Below, piece after piece: positions 1-11,691 of a stretch of DNA of 64,000 bases. Position 1 is the first letter of the stretch. Each line of letters begins with the position of its first letter. The DNA is taken from positions 1,240,001 to 1,304,000 of the forward strand of contig JAUEDM010000005.1 of NCBI GenBank assembly GCA_033439685.1, written 5' to 3'. This DNA comes from Apodospora peruviana. Its lineage: Eukaryota > Ascomycota > Sordariomycetes > Sordariales > Lasiosphaeriaceae. The position numbers and the translations under genes are program-made. The notes under the pieces were generated by a model. That model was not told the origin of the DNA. It saw only the letters and a program-made list of their open reading frames with translations, and ran no database searches.

Positions 1-1404
1 TCCAATGAGATCCAGAGATGGCCTCGGCATTGATAACCGAGCATTGTAAGCAGCGGTCCGTGGATGTTAAAGGTTGTGCGCATTCCCTGGACTTATAGGT
101 AGGTAGGCTTAAGTCAGACGAACGCACACACGGCATGTCAGATAGTAATCAGATCACGACAGCGCCCTTCATATCTTATGGTCCGCAGTACTAAGCTCTG
201 CCTGGTAAGAGGCAAAAAAGGCAACGCAACCCATTTTTCTAGTTCTTACGGATATCATCCGAGTTGAGAGTCATAACGCTGTGCCACTCGGGGAATAGGT
301 ACGTAAATGGTAACGAGGTGGATACGAATACCGTCCCATTGTAATGAATGTGTCAGATATCTCCATGGCGTGGCCACCGGATTGGAGGAGCGTTCTAGTT
401 CCAACGGCCACGACAAATGTGTCTGGTGGAGGGAAAGCAAGCGCGCGCATCGTACAGCGCGGACCCGCCAAGTTGTATGCACAGTACAACCTGGAAGCCT
501 GGTAAAGTCAAAGCCAGGCACCTACCTAGGCAGAGTGTCTAAGCAAGCCAAATAATTGGATCAGAAGACCATGTTGTTCACCGCCGTCGCCGGGTCGTAA
601 CTGATTCCATAGAGTCGATCAGGTATTCAATAAGGCTGGCAGGCCTGGCAGGCAGACGAGCGGACGTGGCGGCCGCCAAGTCAAGTGTCAATGAGCCGCA
701 ACTTACCTCCCGTCTTTGCTGCGCATTTTTGCGGGGAAGGCTTGTGCCACTCATGATGCGCATTCATCTGCCTTTCCAAGACCTCACAGCGGTCCTTTCG
801 TCACAAGTCATAATACCTTGTCCAGCTGGGCTGAAGTGGCAGAAAGTGGTCAGAACCTAAAATGTAAACCGATAAGATCCATCTTCTTCATGGTCGTCCT
901 CGAAATCCGGCCGGCCAGCCAGAACGGGGGTCGCTGTGCAAACGCCGGGCTACCGTTTCTTTGTAAGAGCCCACGCTTTTTGCGCGCGACTACGCTCTGA
1001 CTAACACGGCGAGCCCTGAAATAGGAACTGAGGATGGGGAAAAAGTCAACATCAAACCAGCAGGCCATGGAATGAATGTAAGAAATTAGGAAATATTTGC
1101 TACGAGCTTGTTTTCCGTCATAGCGGTTCATGGTGGAATATCATCACTCAATGCTAAGCATAATGTAACCGTAGATTGAGTCGGGCGAAGTTAGTCGTGA
1201 ATGACCTGCAGCGACCACACACATACCCAACGGCAAAGGCCGATTTACAGGAGACCGGCTTTGCAGGACAGCAGAGCCACACCCTCCCGCAAACTCACCA
1301 ATACACTCATCCGGCCAACCACAATCTTCAAATCGACCCCGAATCGGTTGGTCCGGCTTGAGGGTGTGTGAGGACCAGCCAAAAAAGACGGGCAGGGCAG
1401 CCAA

Positions 1405-1435
<31 letters not shown>

Positions 1436-2134
1436 GCAGCAGACGGAACTGAGGTGTTCGCTGCGCGCTGTGTGCATGCGTCAATGGAAATGGATTGGAC
1501 TGGATGGGGGCTGCCTCCGAACACCGCTCCACACATTGTGGCCTAACTAAGAAGAAAGCAGCCAAGCATCAAACCTCGTAGCGTACTGTGTGAGTATATC
1601 ATATATGTAGTGCCGTGTTGCTGCCTTGTGTAGTAGGCACCACAACTGATTCTGATCAATAAACATAAAAGACACCAAAGATTCCCACCCAAGAAAACGA
1701 TCAACAGGACCAACTTTGTGGCCTAGATCTTGGCTTGGTTGGACCTGTCATCCGAAGATATAAGGAGACCCCTGATCCAACAATTCTGCCCCCTCGCGCT
1801 TCAATCCTTTATTCCAACCCCAAACCACATCCAACAATATACATTGTGCGGCTCACTTCTTTCTCGTTCTCACTCGAATAACGCAGGCAGTCACTCGCCG
1901 GGCCGGGCAAAATAGGAGCGTGACTCTTACGACACCTACCTTACCTTTCTTAAACCCACCCACCCACCCCCCAATATACATCTATCAAACCTACCTTTAT
2001 AGATATCTGTAGCCCTGTCTCTTTCTCTTCTATCCGGGTCAGCTGCTGCCCAGGGAATACTCTTCCCTTCTTACTCCTACCCCCGCATCTCGCCCACAGA
2101 AAACTCCCTCCTGCGGCTGATAGAGCTGCTTACC
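1..2134. other. Gene-free spacer upstream of the BCS1-like gene
   Basis: I see no convincing gene here. The open frames are short, overlap on opposite strands and show no recognisable domain. The proline-rich and glycine-rich frames around 1370-1450 only reflect the homopolymeric G tract. The last 250 bases (about 1880-2130) are rich in C/T runs, as expected for a fungal promoter and 5' leader. AGGTAGGTAGG occurs near 100 and CTACCTAGG near 523, motifs that recur in other spacers of the window. Confidence 0.6.
1405..1434 (+). repeat. Poly(G) tract of 30 guanines
   Basis: An uninterrupted run of 30 G follows CCAA at 1401-1404 and ends before TGCAGC. The tract could form a G-quadruplex on the plus strand. 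Its exact length is uncertain because long homopolymers are prone to sequencing and assembly error. Confidence 0.9.
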
Positions 2135-4444
2135 ATGGATGCCTCCTCCGTAACACCGGGGATGGGGGCTTCCCCGATATCATCATCAGCGGCCGGTGCT
2201 ACCGAGTCCGCCGCCGCCGCCGCGCCGCCGCAAATGATGCTCCTCGACTTCTTCTTCCCGGGCTTCTCCGTCTTCTCGTCCGCCATCCAGAAGACGCTCC
2301 ACATCGACCTCAACGTCTACATCCCTCTGGTCCTGCTGCTCGGCGGCATCACCTTCGCATGGCGCTACTTTAGTGAACAGCTCTGGGAGGTGACCGAGAC
2401 CCACCTCATGTCCGTGGTCGACATCCGCACCGACGACGAGATCTACAACATGCTCATGGGATGGGTCGCTGCCCAGCGTTTCTCCCAAGGCGCGCGCCGC
2501 TTCGTCGTCAACACCAACCTCAACTCGCGCTCGTGGTTCCTGTGGCGGTGGGACTACGAGGAAGAGGAGGGCGATGACGACAACGAGAGTGCCGCCGACC
2601 AGAGCAGCATGACCCTCACCAAGAAGGACAAGAAGGCGCTCGCCTACACGCCCACCTTTGGCAGCCACTGGTTCTGGTACAAGGGCCGGCTGCTCATCTT
2701 CCGCCGCTCCCAGAACACGGCCCAGGGCACCTACCTGACCGTCAGCGAGCGCGAGGAGATTTCCATCTCGTGCTTCGGCCGCAACCCGAGCATCCTCAAA
2801 GAGCTGCTGCACGAGGCCCGCCAGACCTACATGAAGCGCGACGAGGCCAAGACGCTCATCTACCGCGGCACCAGCAAGAGCGGGTCGACCGAGCCGACAT
2901 GGCAGCGATGCATGGCCCGCACGTCGCGGCCCTTCTCGACCGTCATCCTCAACGAGAAGGTCAAGAAGGACCTGATCGACGACGTGACCGACTACCTCAA
3001 CCCGGCCACGCGGCGCTGGTACTCCAACCGTGGCATCCCCTACCGCCGCGGCTACCTGCTGTACGGTCCCCCGGGCACGGGCAAGTCGTCGCTCAGCCTT
3101 GCGCTCGCCGGCTTCTTCAAGATGCGCATCTACATCGTCAGCCTCAGCTCGGTGACCGCCAACGAGGAAAACCTCGCCGCGCTGTTCGCCGAGCTGCCGC
3201 GCCGCTGCGTCGTCCTGCTCGAGGATATCGACACGGCCGGCCTCACGCACACGCGCGAGAACAACAGCAACGATAGTCCCAATACTGAAGGGCAGGCCGC
3301 CGCCGACGATGACATGGAGCCAGGTCAGAAAACCAGGGGCAACGGCGCGACCAGCCAGCAACCGATCGGCCGCCTCTCCCTTTCCGGTCTGCTCAACATT
3401 CTTGATGGTGTCGCCTCCCAGGAGGGGCGCGTGCTGATCATGACCACCAACCACATCGAGAAGCTCGACAAGGCGCTCATCCGCCCCGGGCGCGTCGACA
3501 TGATCGTCAAGTTCGACCGCGCCGACCAGAGCATGACGGCCGCCATCTTCAGGGCCATCTTCGCGCCGCTCGAGGGCGACGACGCACCCGTCATTACGCC
3601 CACCACCAATAGCGGAAAGCCGATCGTGCTCGACCTGCTCGCAGAAAAGAAAAAGGCCGACGAGGCCGCCGAGGCCGCCCGCAAAAAGGACGAGATTATC
3701 GAGCGGGTCGGCAAGCTTGCGGAGCAGTTCGCCAACAAGATCCCCGAGCGCGAGTTCAGCCCGGCCGAGATCCAGGGGTACCTGCTCAAGAACAAGCGGA
3801 ACCCGGAGGGCGCGGTGGAGGGTGCGGACCAGTGGGTTATTGACGCGCGCAAGGAGAAGCTGGAGAAGGAGGCCAAGGAAGCTAAGGAGGCAGAGGAGAA
3901 GAAGAAGAAAGAGAAGGAGGAGAAGGAGAAGAAGAAGAAGAGTAAGAAGAAGAGTAAGAAGTCCAAGTCTTCGAAGAGCAAGAAGGAGGAAGAGGCATCC
4001 GGCTCGGACTCTGAGTCTGGTTCTTCGGAGTCAGAGTCTTCGGAGTCGGAGTCTGAATCCGAGTCTGAATCGGAGAAGAAGAAGAAGGCGAAGAAGAGTA
4101 AGAAGAGGAAGAACAGCAAGAGTAGTAAGGCCAAAGCTACTGCTACCACTACGTCTCCCAAGGAAGAGAATGCTATTGCTACGCCTCCGCCCACGCCCAA
4201 GGAGAAGAAGGCGTTTGAGGGCAAGGAGATCGAGGTCATCGTCAAGGCCGCCGATATCCCTGCTATCAACGTCGTGGTTGCCGACTCGGACGCTGAGAAG
4301 GAAGAGGCTGAGGCATCTGTCAAGGATGATGTCAAGGCGTCAGCATCGGATTCGGGCTATGGGACGCCTACGACTTCGGCTTTAGCTGTCAAGGAGAGCG
4401 TTGAAGAGTTGGATGCGGCTTCTGCCGTGGTGCTCAAGGCTTGA
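2135..4444 (+). CDS. BCS1-like AAA ATPase with charged C-terminal tail
   Basis: Single-exon 769-residue protein of the BCS1 family (mitochondrial inner-membrane AAA chaperones; Bcs1 itself inserts the Rieske protein into complex III). A low-complexity N-terminus is followed by one membrane segment near residues 61-78 and a BCS1_N-type domain to about residue 290. The AAA core has Walker A GPPGTGKSS at 311-319 and Walker B VVLLEDID near 359-366. An acidic, Gly/Asn-rich insertion interrupts the AAA domain after Walker B. From about residue 570 a long tail of Lys/Glu repeats and Ser-Glu/Ser-Asp runs follows, which canonical Bcs1 (about 450 residues) lacks. It is therefore probably one of the Bcs1-like paralogues expanded in filamentous fungi, not the strict orthologue. 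The ATG at 2135 is the first in the frame after a C/T-rich leader. The substrate is unknown. Confidence 0.9.
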   Translation: MDASSVTPGMGASPISSSAAGATESAAAAAPPQMMLLDFFFPGFSVFSSAIQKTLHIDLNVYIPLVLLLGGITFAWRYFSEQLWEVTETHLMSVVDIRTDDEIYNMLMGWVAAQRFSQGARRFVVNTNLNSRSWFLWRWDYEEEEGDDDNESAADQSSMTLTKKDKKALAYTPTFGSHWFWYKGRLLIFRRSQNTAQGTYLTVSEREEISISCFGRNPSILKELLHEARQTYMKRDEAKTLIYRGTSKSGSTEPTWQRCMARTSRPFSTVILNEKVKKDLIDDVTDYLNPATRRWYSNRGIPYRRGYLLYGPPGTGKSSLSLALAGFFKMRIYIVSLSSVTANEENLAALFAELPRRCVVLLEDIDTAGLTHTRENNSNDSPNTEGQAAADDDMEPGQKTRGNGATSQQPIGRLSLSGLLNILDGVASQEGRVLIMTTNHIEKLDKALIRPGRVDMIVKFDRADQSMTAAIFRAIFAPLEGDDAPVITPTTNSGKPIVLDLLAEKKKADEAAEAARKKDEIIERVGKLAEQFANKIPEREFSPAEIQGYLLKNKRNPEGAVEGADQWVIDARKEKLEKEAKEAKEAEEKKKKEKEEKEKKKKSKKKSKKSKSSKSKKEEEASGSDSESGSSESESSESESESESESEKKKKAKKSKKRKNSKSSKAKATATTTSPKEENAIATPPPTPKEKKAFEGKEIEVIVKAADIPAINVVVADSDAEKEEAEASVKDDVKASASDSGYGTPTTSALAVKESVEELDAASAVVLKA

Positions 4445-6545
4445 TGCTCTCTTTCCTCTGGTGATCTTGTCTCTCTTGCTTGGTTTCAGCGTCTGTCTGT
4501 ACATTAGCGAGTTGTGGAGAGATTTCCGGGTTCCGATTTAGTTTCCACCATTCCTGCTTGATGCCCCTTCGCGGAGCTGTTTGTATTGCATTATTAGCCG
4601 GGCGTTAGGAGGATTCGCATTTCGGTTCAGTTCCCAAAGCACACATACATACAAGAACAAGTTTGCATACCTTAGGTATACATTAAGATCGAGTTGGATA
4701 CTTGATATAAAAAACTGATTTAGTTCGAAAATAAAACAAAAAGTTCTTTCTTCACTCTTCACCTCGGTTTTGTGTCATTGAATATGTCTGTCTTTGGCTT
4801 CCTAGATTTCAGTGGCCACTGAAGAAAGTTGAATTCCGCTACGTCTGTCTGATCACCAGTAGCACGGGAGGTATCAATCGGCTGTGGTGTTGCAGATTGT
4901 CAGGAAGACCATTGGAGTTTGAAGATGATGGCCCATTTCCCCGATGGAAGATGCGCCAGGGCGGGTGGACACTTGACAGTTGACACCGCCGCAACAGGCC
5001 GTGACAGTTTCTGCTCGGAACAGTTAAAAGCCGCGCCGGCAGATAGACCTCAGTCGAGTCCCCGGGCCACGGGTGCAGTGGCAGTTGCTGCCCGGTGTGT
5101 GGCGGAGACGGACAGCCGGGCTGCCGGGCAGGTGCTGCTAAGAGGCAACGCGGTTCCTGCAGCGGTGTGGCAGACGCTGGACGAATGAAATCTTAGGGGT
5201 CGTGGTGGGGGGCAAGTCCCTGAATTGCGATGGCTTGGCCTTTGCCCTTTTCTTGTTGGGACAATCAGGGCCGTATCGCTAACGGCCAGCCTCTAAGGTT
5301 GTTGGGGTCCAGCAAGGTTCCTACCTGACCCGTCCACGGCAACCCCTCAACCCCTCCCCGCGGTCTCAACACCGCCATGGCAGGCACATTCCCGGCCCGG
5401 CGTTTTTCTTCTTGTGGCACGTGTGTTGTGAGCTCGGGGAGTTTCCGATTGTGGACGATGACAATGGAGCATTTGGCCGGGGCTGGCGGCGACGATGACG
5501 ACGCTTCCCGTCCGCAGCACCCGGGAGGTACGAAGACTTGATAAGATGAACTGAGGTGAGCCAGTTTTTGGCATCTCTGGGTCGGACGTCGTTGTTGCCA
5601 AGATCGACCTGTCCAGACCAGAGGCCAGGATGTTCCTGGTGTGTTGGTTTTTTTCTTTGGCGTGTAGCGGTTTATCAGATCGAGCTAAGAGCGAAGCAAT
5701 CATCCACTGTCTTACGGGGAAGTCGTCCAAGGTGGGTATAAGCTGGCTGCAATGTCAGGTTTCACTGGCCAAGTGTCCATGCAAGCGGTGGAGATCAACC
5801 CATCTTTGCATCGCGGACTGGGCCCTGCTTTCCACCCATTCGTGCCATTGTTGCATCCTGCGTCGTGGTCGAGCCTTCGTCTGAGCCGTAGTTGCGGAAG
5901 TGGTCTTGGTATCTCCTCTCCAAACTCGTCCGTATCCTCTCCCGCTCACAATCAGAGCCCCTTTTTGCCCGCGTGCCCTAATATCCCGAGTAGCAATAAG
6001 GAGAGCAAAGAGCCACCCGGCCATCTTAATATTGTCAGTCGAGCCGTTCTCTCAGCCATTGTTCCCTGTAAGTGGTGCACTTGAAATTTTCCTATTTGAA
6101 CCTCCATCTTCCTCACCTTTCCGACCTTCTGGATCCCGCCTCTCAACTCTTTACCCGTTCTCTCCTCCTGTCAAGACAAAGAAGAGACGGCTACCGTCCT
6201 TGCTCCAACTAGACTGGTTCGTGGCCCTTCCCCCGCGCAAGCGTATCCTCTATCACATTTTCCGAGCAATCTGCATAATGGGCGGGTCTAGTGTTGAGCT
6301 TAGGACCGATGTGTGTGTTCCAAAGTTGCAATGGTCCAAACGGCGGTGAAGTGGCAGAAGAAGCCACCCGGGATGGATGGGAGGATGGAAAAAAAAATAA
6401 ACATGGGTGTTGGGACGGACGCTAGCTAACCCCTCGACCCCTCGACAGAAACCAAAATTAAACTCCTCCCACCACTTTTCCAGCAGCAACATCATCTTCA
6501 TCCCAAACCACCCGCCTTAAAAAAACACCAATTGCTCAGACAACC
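4445..6545. other. Spacer between BCS1-like and HMG-CoA synthase genes
   Basis: No supported gene. The frames at 4919-5188, 5347-5730 (minus) and 5900-6349 lack domain similarity, overlap on both strands and have no coherent splice signals. The C/T-rich stretch 6080-6180 and the segment up to 6545 probably hold the HMG-CoA synthase promoter and leader. Confidence 0.5.
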
Positions 6546-8273
6546 ATGGCCTCCCGTCCCCAGAACATCGGCATCAAGGCCATCGAGATTTACTTTCCCA
6601 GCCAGGTGAGTATTTGTAGCGCCCCAAGCCCCGAACGATCTTCGGCTCTGTGCCCAAGCTCTCACCGGGCGCCTCATTTTGGGCCGACATCGCTGACAGC
6701 TCCGACCTCAACAATAGTATGTGGAGCAATCCGAACTCGAAAAGTTTGATGGCGTTAGCGCCGGCAAGTACACCATTGGTCTCGGCCAGACCAAGATGAG
6801 CTTCTGCGACGATCGTGAGGGTCAGTAATTCTCCTCCTTGCGCAATTGTTTTGGCCCGGTTCGTGAGAGGATGGCGGGTCAAAACTAAGGGCGACCTCGT
6901 GTTCTCGTGGTCTTCTCGTCCCTGTTCCAGGGTCTTAAAGCTTGTGCAGGCGCTGATATGGTGGCGCGGGGTATCCCGCCTTCTTATCACTAGACATCTA
7001 CTCGTTCTCCTTGACCGTCGTCTCCAAGCTCCTCAAGAACTACAATGTCGACACCAACTCGATCGGCCGCCTCGAGGTCGGCACCGAGACTATCCTTGAT
7101 AAGTCCAAGTCGGTCAAGTCTGTGCTAATGCAGCTCTTCGGCGACAATACCAACATTGAGGGTGTCGACACAGTCAATGCCTGCTACGGCGGCACCAATG
7201 CCGTGTTCAACACTGTGAACTGGATTGAGTCTTCGGGCTGGGATGGCCGGGATGGCATCGTTGTTGCCGGAGATATTGCCCTTTATGCGAAGGGCAATGC
7301 GCGGCCCACGGGCGGTGCCGGTGCTGTTGCTCTGTTGATTGGGCCCGACGCACCCATCGTTATCGAGCCTGGCCTCAGGGGTAGCTACATGCAGCACGCC
7401 TACGACTTTTACAAGCCCGACCTAACAAGCGAGTACCCCTACGTTGATGGCCACTACTCGGTCAACTGCTACACCAAGGCCCTCGACTCGGCCTACCGCG
7501 CCTACTGCAAGCGTGAGGCCTTCCTCAGCAAGGCTGCCACCAATGGCCATACCAACGGAAGTGCAGTTGAGAGCGGCCTCCCCAAGACGCCGCTAGACCG
7601 GTTTGACTACCTCGCTTTCCACGCTCCTACGTGCAAGTTGGTGGCCAAGTCTTACGCCCGTCTTCTGTACCACGACTACCTCGCCGACCCCGAGAGCCCA
7701 GCCTTTGCCGATGTTCCCCCCGAGGTTCGCGATATGGACTACGAGAAGTCGCTGACCGACAAGGTCGTGGAGAAGACCTTCATGACCCTGACCAAGAAGC
7801 GCTTCCAGGAGCGCGTCAACCCGTCCATCCAGGTCGCCACCATGTGCGGCAATATGTACTGCGCCAGCGTCTGGGGCGGTCTGGCCAGCTTAGTGTCCCA
7901 TGTCGATCCTGCTAACCTCTTGGGCAAACGGATCGGTCTTTTCAGCTACGGCTCTGGCCTCGCCGCGAGCTTCTGCTCCTTCCGCGTCGTCGGAAGCACA
8001 GAGCAGATTTCCAAGGTTTTGGATATTCCCAACAGACTTGTTGCCAGCAGGCGGGCGGTGCCTCCTGAGGCCTACGACGCCGTAAGTTCTACAACTGAAT
8101 TTCCCCGAAGATCTTTGTGCTAACGGAGTGTTCAGATGTGCGATCTCCGTAAGAAGGCGCATCTCCAGAAGGACTACAAGCCCGAGGGCGAGGTATCTAC
8201 CATCCTCCCCGGCACATACTACCTCGAGAACATTGACGATATGTTCAAGCGTTTCTATTCCGTCAAGGCATGA
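6546..8273 (+). CDS. ERG13: Hydroxymethylglutaryl-CoA synthase (four exons)
   Basis: Condenses acetyl-CoA with acetoacetyl-CoA to HMG-CoA, the step before HMG-CoA reductase in the mevalonate/ergosterol pathway. Exons read 6546-6605, 6718-6820, 6994-8081 and 8136-8273, giving 462 residues. Donors are GTGAGT, GTCAGT and GTAAGT, with all junctions in phase. The N-terminus begins with NIGIKAIEIYFPSQ and continues across intron 1 as YVEQSELEKFDG, a classic family signature. The catalytic cysteine lies in NACYGGTNA at about residue 118. The acidic-basic C-terminus ends in FKRFYSVKA. No mitochondrial presequence is evident, so the product should be cytosolic as in yeast. The length is slightly shorter than yeast Erg13 (491). 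Confidence 0.95.
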
Positions 8274-9231
8274 ACGCATAATTTTTTTTGGATTAGACTT
8301 GCTCATACGACTACATACACCTGGGGTCGTAGTCATTATCTTGGCCTCTTTGCATGGTGAATAAAGCCTCGTTTCTCGCCAACGCATTTTTCTTTTCTTT
8401 TTTCACGCCTAATACACGGCTTGCTTTTGCAGCCAGGCATAATGATTTTTCTCGGTTTTTTCTTCTTGTTTTGCTTTTCCCTCGCCGGTTCGCATGTTGC
8501 AGTGAGTTGCGGCGTATGGCCTCTATGGGAAGGTCTGGCAAAAAGAATAGAGGGGGGAAGAAAGTCGGAAAGAAACGGAGCGGGGGTAGACAGCGAGACA
8601 GAGACGGCGGATGCATTACTTCAGCGTAATATCGATGGGTGGCAGGCTTGGAGGCGGTTAAGTACCCTCCATCACGCATCATATATGCATGTGCCGCCTA
8701 CCTACTTACCTACTCGGTGGGCTTATTGTTGTACATACGTAGGTAGATAATTTTAGCGAGAGAGAGAACGATAGAGCGGACCTTGATGATTCTGACCATT
8801 TGGTTTTGTTCATGGCGAACTGTCTTGTGGTGATTCTGAATCAACTGTAGACAATTATTGATTTAGTTCAATATTGATATTGTTTCGAGACGTTGACTTG
8901 GTGGCGAGAACTCTCTCAACGTCTAACTCTTTTCTATGTCTACCAATTCTACTCGAGAAACCTTCCAGGTATCCTAACAAGTACGCGTATTCTACTTTTG
9001 GAAGACCGCGGTGTGAAAATAACTTGATCATCTGTTTAAATCTGGATCTGAATGCTGTATCATCTCCTCGTCCTGTCATGCCGAATTCTAACATGTCTAG
9101 GTATCGAACTCCTCGCATCAGTCTGGCATGTACCGACGACCTACCTATATAGCTATTATATACATGATGAACCAACCAACCCACAAAACTCTCATGCTGG
9201 CTAGGTACCTAAATAAGACGAGGTAGGTGAT
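8274..9231. other. Convergent 3' spacer
   Basis: Lies between the ends of the HMG-CoA synthase and hydrolase genes. TACCTACTTACCTACT near 8698-8713 and TAGGTACC near 9203 belong to the recurrent spacer motif. A minus-strand 109-codon frame at 8855-9184 has no recognisable domain, and I do not call it a gene. Confidence 0.5.
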
Positions 9232-10582
9232 TCACAACTTCGCCTTCTTCCCCCTCTGCTCTATCCACCCTTGCTCAAAATACTCCCGTCCAATCATCTG
9301 TTTGTCGGTGTCAGTATTCCCCTCCGCCCACGCTCTGTATTCTTTGTCTTCCTCGCGCCAGACGTGGATGTCGCCAGCGATAAACTCGGCGGCGTATTCC
9401 GCGCATCGGGTCGTCGCTTCCATCGGCACCAGGTGTCCAAACTCCTCGATGGTCACCTGTTTTACGCGTCCGGCCTTCTCACCGCCGCTACCGCCGACGC
9501 CTATCCCCGTCAGATCCATCTTTTCCTGGCGGACGTCGGGCGGGTTGACGTCCGACTTGCCGCCAAAGAGCCAGAGAGCTCCCGGACGGAGTTGAGGGAG
9601 CTTGTCAACCGTTGCCGGGCCGCCTTCGACTCGGTAGAACATAAAGTCGGGGTGTTTGGCGACGCTGGACGGGTCCACGTCGGGGAGTTTTGATAGGTCG
9701 ACATTTTCGGGGACCCGTTTTCCTGTTGATGGGTCGTAGACCTGTGCCAGGGGGCGGTAGTACGTGAAGACTTCTTGGTGTTTCGAGGTCGTCAGGGTGA
9801 CGCTACCGCTGGGCGCGTCGGGGTGGAGTTTGGTGCCGGGCGCCGGACGCAGGCCGTGGGCGTTCCATGCCGCGAGCACGCGCGGGTCCCAGGTGGAATA
9901 GAACTTGTTGCGGGTGAAGCTGGCGACAGCGGTTTCCAGGGAGGGCCAGAGGTCGCGGCGGTAGACCGAGTTGACCATGGGTGCGAGGCCGTATTTTGGT
10001 CCACGAAGGTTGAAGCGCGAGAGGACCGGGTCGAGAAGCACCAAGGATGAGAGGAGGCGCGGGTGTAGGAGCGCGAGGTTGACCATTATGTTGGCGCCGA
10101 AGGAGTGGCCTACCCCGATGATGGGCCGGGGCATTTCTTTCCGGAAGTGGTTGGTTGCCAGCAACAGGTCGCGGGCGTGGTCGAACCATGATGCTTTTTT
10201 TTATGTCAGTAAGTTATTATATGCGACATGGAGGAGAAGAAAGAAACGTACGATCATTGCCTAGATTATTTTCGTTGATGATGCCGCTCTGGCCCTGCCA
10301 TGCCACGTCGGCGATCCAGATACCGCGGACTCGAACGCCGCGCCTGCCGAGGGCGGCGACTAGATCTTCCCATAGGGGCTCGTATAGCTCTTTGATGAAG
10401 CCATTGGCGTGGGAGGCGAGGATGGTTATGTCGCCCAGCTGAGCGGTAGGGTTGCTCTTGGGGATGTACTGCTTGAAGGAGAGGTAGAGTACCTCTTCTT
10501 GGGAGTGGGCCGTCGCGTGGGGGTATTCGCGGATGTGCTGTGCCTGGACGACATGTTCCTTGATGGTAAATGATGAAGCCAT
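9232..10582 (-). CDS. Alpha/beta hydrolase with C-terminal peroxisomal signal
   Basis: Two exons, complement of 10252-10582 and 9232-10193, joined across a 58-nt intron with a GTACGT donor, give about 430 residues. The junction reads GND-PSWFDHARDLL, restoring a continuous hydrolase sequence. The nucleophile elbow GHSFG places the catalytic Ser at about residue 141. A late acidic loop and FGHLVPME near the C-terminus supply the likely catalytic His. The protein ends in A-K-L, a classical PTS1 tripeptide. It therefore resembles peroxisomal lipase/hydrolase proteins of the Lpx1 type and fungal proteins often labelled 'toxin biosynthesis protein'. There is no toxin cluster nearby, so that label should not be transferred. 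The substrate is unknown. It is convergent with the HMG-CoA synthase gene. Confidence 0.85.
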
Positions 10583-11192
10583 AACTGGAGGATGTGATGA
10601 GATGGGTGTTGTTTGTACTCAGCTGACTTGTCTTCGGTTCCTGTCGGCAGAGCGGAAAGAGGGGTAAAAGGAAGTAAGATGAGAGGATTGTATTAGCTGA
10701 AGTGGTTCATGGTATAATAGGATCAACACTTTTTGAATAAAATTGGATGATATTTTATAACAGGTCATCTGCTCATAACGACCAGGTACAACATGTATGT
10801 ACATGAAGTTGTCCGTGGGAGGAAAGGAGTGTGTGGTTGTGTGCCGCAAGAGCGACTCAAAAGAGACGTGACCCCGAATTGAACTGCCGAGGCACAATTC
10901 AACCCCAATTCCCGGAAACTGACGGCCGATATGTGCCGGCTCGGCAATCTGGATTTAACCAGAGACAAGACACCGGAGATGGATGGGTAACAAGAAAAAC
11001 ACATCCGATTTCGTGAGTCCCTCACCGTGTAGCCAAGACTTTTCGGTGCTCGTATACCGACCAAGATTCCGGAATGGCGGATCGGCACGCGGACCGAAAT
11101 CAATCGGATCCGCACCCGATCACGGGGAGGCCGAACCATTCACAAGATTTCACTTTCGCGGCGACAAACTTCATCGCAAAGCGAATCAACAA
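10583..11192. other. Spacer between hydrolase start and tRNA-Val
   Basis: Upstream region of the minus-strand hydrolase. Frames present on both strands (for example 10765-11139) are incoherent and unmatched. Nothing else is seen. Confidence 0.5.
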
Positions 11193-11266
11193 GGTCGGAT
11201 GGTGTAGTTGGTTATCACGTCAGTCTAACACACTGAAGGTCCCCAGATCGAGCCTGGGTTCGATCA
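11193..11266 (+). tRNA. tRNA-Val (anticodon AAC)
   Basis: A full cloverleaf can be drawn. The acceptor stem GGTCGGA pairs with TTCGATC (with G-T pairs). The anticodon stem TCAGT/ACTGA encloses the loop CTAACAC, anticodon AAC. The T stem CCCAG/CTGGG encloses ATCGAGC, and the discriminator is A. There is no intron. The T loop has A instead of T at its first position, a mild deviation. Confidence 0.92.
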
Positions 11267-11691
11267 GTTCACTTCGCTTTTATTTTGCTGGTCAACTGCT
11301 TGATCAAGATCTTCCAACAACAAGGCTCGGATGGAAATGACTTCCAGATCGCCATCTCAGTTTTGCCTGTTTCGAGGCAATGGTGAGATGTTGCGAGATA
11401 TTGGCAACCTGGAAGATAACATCTTGAAAAAGGAGACTCGCCCGTTTAACGCCCGTCATGTTTGTCAATAGAAGGTGCAACCGCAGATGAAAGTGACCAG
11501 ATTCGCTCGTCTCACGGGTATATCTACCTATATTTATAAAGTCTCGATTACAAAGCATGGCATATAATATGGAACAGTGTGAATGAAAATAAAAACACAC
11601 TTCTTTGCCTCTCACATAAACCCTTTTACCCAATTCTGAACCTGAACAGAACAACAGCAACCGCTCACTCTCCCTCTGCTATAAACGCAAC
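11267..11691. other. Short spacer after tRNA-Val
   Basis: A short T-rich stretch (CTTTTATTTTG near 11276) shortly downstream of the tRNA could serve as a Pol III stop. The rest up to 11691 would be 3' flank of the minus-strand GPI-protein gene. No coding signal. Confidence 0.4.

Noticed and set aside
1144..1565. Overlapping proline-rich minus-strand and glycine-rich plus-strand frames
   Set aside because: They are translations of the 30-G tract and have no other support.
2186..3454. 422-codon minus-strand frame
   Set aside because: Antisense shadow of the BCS1-like gene caused by GC-rich third positions.
5347..6349. Several open frames upstream of HMG-CoA synthase
   Set aside because: They overlap on opposite strands, have no domain and no plausible splice model.
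8855..9184. 109-codon minus-strand frame
   Set aside because: No recognised motif, located in a convergent 3' spacer; likely chance.
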